Under the pieces are notes generated by a model. That model was given only the letters and a program-made list of their open reading frames with translations. It made no database searches and was not told where the DNA came from. Shown piece after piece: positions 62,215-64,000 of a stretch of DNA of 64,000 nucleotides. The DNA comes from Agrococcus pavilionensis RW1. GTDB lineage: Bacteria; Actinomycetota; Actinomycetes; Actinomycetales; Microbacteriaceae. The stretch is from positions 1 through 64,000 of the forward strand of contig NZ_ASHR01000036.1 of the NCBI RefSeq assembly GCF_000400485.1. The letters are read 5' to 3'. Position numbers and translations under genes: made by a program. Every line of letters starts with the position of its first letter. Position 1 is the first letter of the stretch.

Positions 62215-63929
62215 GCTGCTTCTCCGATCGTTGGGGTCTGCATGGCTGGCTCCGACCCGAGGAGGATGGCCTTCTCCTTCGCGGTCGCCGCCTGGTAGTC
62301 GCGCACCTGCCGGTCGCGCTCGGCGTCACTGAAGCCCAGCTCGCGCTGCAGCAGCTCGGCGACGCGGGGCGCCGCGGCGGCGGATGCGTCGCGCGCCTGG
62401 ATGCGGCTGCGGGTGCGGCGGCTCAGCACGTCGTCGACGTTGCGAGCGAGCTCGTGCCGGGCCGAGTAGACGATCTCGGCCTCGAGGTAGGGCAGGCCCT
62501 CGACGACCGGCGCGCCGAGCGACGGGTCGGCGGCGAGGATCTGGCTGACGAACGCCGACTCGGTGCCGTAGCGCTCGCCGAGGTGCGCGCGCAGGCCGCC
62601 GGAGGCGACCACGGCCTCCGGATCGTAGCCCGCGGCGCCCAGCACGTATGCGTCCTTCGTGCGTACGCGGCGTCGCTCGCCGAGCACCCGCTGAGCCGCG
62701 TCGATCGTCTGCTCCGCCATGTGGCGGGCGGTGGTGAGCTTGCCGCCGACGACCGTCACGAGCCCGTCGGGGTCGGTGCGGATCTCGTGGTTGCGCTTGA
62801 CCTCGATCGTCTTGCCGCCGGGCGGGGCGACGAGGGGTCGGGTGCCGGCGATCGAGCCGAGCGCATCCTCGGGCTCGATGTCGACGTTGAGCGCACTGCG
62901 GGCGCCGTCGAGCAGGAAGTCGAGCTCCTCGCGCGTGCAGTGCACGTCGTCGAGGTCGCCCTGGTAGTCCTCGTCGGTCGTGCCGAGGTAGGCGGTGTCG
63001 CCCCAGCGTGTGATCGTCGCGCGGCGGTTGCGGCCCGGCACCGGGATGGTGACGGTGCAGTCGTTCTGGATCTTCAACCACGGCACGGCGACGTGCACGC
63101 CCTTCGCCGGGCGGATGTTGGGCGCGTCGACGTCCTTGCCTGCGCCGTTCCAGTCGCGCAGCCACGAGCCGACCGCGATGACGACGGAGCGCCCGCTCAC
63201 CGCGATCTCCTCGCCGTCGACCTCGGCGGTGACGCCGGTGACCTTGCCGCCGCCGCGCCGCACATCCGTCACCTTGGCTCCGTTGAGCACGACCGCGCCG
63301 TGCAGCGCCGCGGTGCGGGCGATCGCGAGCGTGAGCCGCGCGTCGTCGGCGCGCGCATCGAAGTACAGGAAGCCGCCGTCGAGGTTCTCGGCCTTGAACG
63401 TCGGGCAGTGCGCGAGCACCTCGCTCTTCGAGAGCTTCTGGTGCAGGATGCCCTCGCGCCAGCCGCCGGCGAGGTCGTACGTCCACAGGAGGGACTCGAA
63501 GCCGGCCGCGAGGCGGCGGTCGAAGACGCCGTCGACGCTCAGCACGGGGAACAGGAACGGTAGCCGCTGCACGAGGTGGCGCGCGTTCTTCCGCAGCCGC
63601 TGGCGCTCGAGCAGCGAGTGTCGTACGAGCGGCAGGTTGCCCTGCTCGATGTAGCGCAGGCCGCCGTGGATCATCTTCGACGACTTCGACGACGTGCCGG
63701 AAGCGAAGTCGTCCTTCTCGAGCAGCGCCACGCTGTAGCCGCGCAGCGCCGCATCCATGGCGGCGTAGGCCCCGGTGATGCCGCCGCCGACGATGATGAT
63801 GTCGAAGCGCTCGCTGCGCAGCCGCTCGGCCTGGTCGGCACGCCGCAGCTGGAGCGGCTCGGTGATCGTCATGCGCTCGCGCGCGCGGTCGGTCTTACGG
63901 GCCGGCAGGCCCACCGTCTTCATCTTCAT
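62211..63929 (-). CDS. glpD: Glycerol-3-phosphate dehydrogenase, FAD-dependent
   Basis: 572 residues. The FAD motif DIIIVGGGITGAYAAMDAALRGYSVALLEKDDFASGTSS is followed by KMIHGGLRYIEQGNLPLVRHSLLER and WGDTAYLGTTDEDY, all hallmarks of GlpD. It oxidises glycerol 3-phosphate to dihydroxyacetone phosphate at the membrane, passing electrons to the quinone pool. ATG at 63929 follows the stop of a partial upstream gene by one base. It is upstream of the FAD-linked oxidase, GlpP-like and monooxygenase genes, all overlapping, so the four form an operon. Confidence 0.92.
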   Translation of the reverse strand: MKMKTVGLPARKTDRARERMTITEPLQLRRADQAERLRSERFDIIIVGGGITGAYAAMDAALRGYSVALLEKDDFASGTSSKSSKMIHGGLRYIEQGNLPLVRHSLLERQRLRKNARHLVQRLPFLFPVLSVDGVFDRRLAAGFESLLWTYDLAGGWREGILHQKLSKSEVLAHCPTFKAENLDGGFLYFDARADDARLTLAIARTAALHGAVVLNGAKVTDVRRGGGKVTGVTAEVDGEEIAVSGRSVVIAVGSWLRDWNGAGKDVDAPNIRPAKGVHVAVPWLKIQNDCTVTIPVPGRNRRATITRWGDTAYLGTTDEDYQGDLDDVHCTREELDFLLDGARSALNVDIEPEDALGSIAGTRPLVAPPGGKTIEVKRNHEIRTDPDGLVTVVGGKLTTARHMAEQTIDAAQRVLGERRRVRTKDAYVLGAAGYDPEAVVASGGLRAHLGERYGTESAFVSQILAADPSLGAPVVEGLPYLEAEIVYSARHELARNVDDVLSRRTRSRIQARDASAAAAPRVAELLQRELGFSDAERDRQVRDYQAATAKEKAILLGSEPAMQTPTIGEAA

Positions 63930-63930
63930 C

Positions 63931-64000
63931 TCAGTCCCTCAGTTCCTGACCGGCGCGGGCGAGCCGCACCTCGAGTTCGACTCGGGCACGCCAGGCGTGC
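63931..64000 (-). CDS. 3' end of an upstream gene (partial)
   Basis: The minus-strand frame reads HAWRARVELEVRLARAGQELRD and stops at 63931, one base before the glpD start. The spacing implies the same operon. A kinase of glycerol or a related carbohydrate gene would fit the position, but 22 residues do not prove it. Confidence 0.5.
   Translation of the reverse strand, partial: HAWRARVELEVRLARAGQELRD

Noticed and set aside
1-64000. CRISPR array, tRNA, rRNA, transposase, integrase or att direct repeats
   Set aside because: No spaced direct repeats, tRNA-like cloverleaf, or DDE/tyrosine/serine recombinase motifs were noticed. Block ends carry decayed gene copies rather than clean att sites.

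Overview
The window is GC-rich actinobacterial DNA, most likely from a Microbacteriaceae genome. Three things point there: GC near 70 percent in the metabolic genes, GTG and TTG starts, and two copies of a 35-bp palindrome (GGTCGAG...CTCGACC type) of the kind dispersed through that family. An accessory block of about 45 kb (roughly 3.0-47.9 kb) is set between two catabolic regions.

Left flank (1-2.9 kb): the end of mmsA, a short-chain dehydrogenase, two small unknown genes and a NYN-domain nuclease. The accessory block opens with a helicase-associated-domain gene and a broken copy of the NYN 3' end (3.15-3.97 kb). A minus-strand set follows (4.5-9.8 kb): a helical protein, a DUF429 protein, a zinc-ribbon protein, a methyltransferase-like protein and a macro-like/SIR2 fusion. 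Next is a compact three-gene operon containing an ADP-ribosylglycohydrolase fused to a CX5R phosphatase, divergent from a Nudix/winged-helix (NrtR-like) regulator. Much of 8-13.5 kb therefore concerns NAD or ADP-ribose.

Core of the block (13.6-47.5 kb): a VWA protein and a TM0106 RecB-like nuclease-helicase, then two divergent operons that share an intergenic region of about 130 bp at 34.9-35.03 kb. The minus operon encodes an SNF2-type helicase, a 1552-residue N6-adenine methyltransferase, a 2062-residue DUF1998-type helicase with a C-terminal nuclease-like domain, and a UvrD-like helicase with extra domains. The plus arm encodes a giant DUF4011/Upf1-like helicase/nuclease/DUF3320 protein, then DUF6361, phospholipase-D and helicase genes. 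The content (SNF2 helicase, adenine methylase, DUF1998 helicase, PLD protein) overlaps class 1 DISARM, but the fusions and added genes differ. It is the best candidate here for an under-described antiviral system. The DNA after the methylase NPPW motif has much lower GC, as expected for an exchanged specificity domain.

Right flank (47.6-64 kb): a dead copy of a small monooxygenase gene whose intact paralogue lies 12 kb away marks the edge. Then come a LacI regulator with two palindromic operators, a polar-amino-acid-type ABC transporter, a Gfo/Idh/MocA dehydrogenase, an FAD oxidoreductase, a 2,5-dioxovalerate-type dehydrogenase, an IclR regulator, a zinc alcohol dehydrogenase, an MFS transporter and an HpcH/HpaI aldolase: an amino-acid or sugar-acid catabolic locus. 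The window ends in a minus-strand glycerol-3-phosphate operon (glpD, an FAD-linked oxidase, a GlpP-family protein, the monooxygenase). I saw no rRNA, tRNA, CRISPR array, transposase or integrase.
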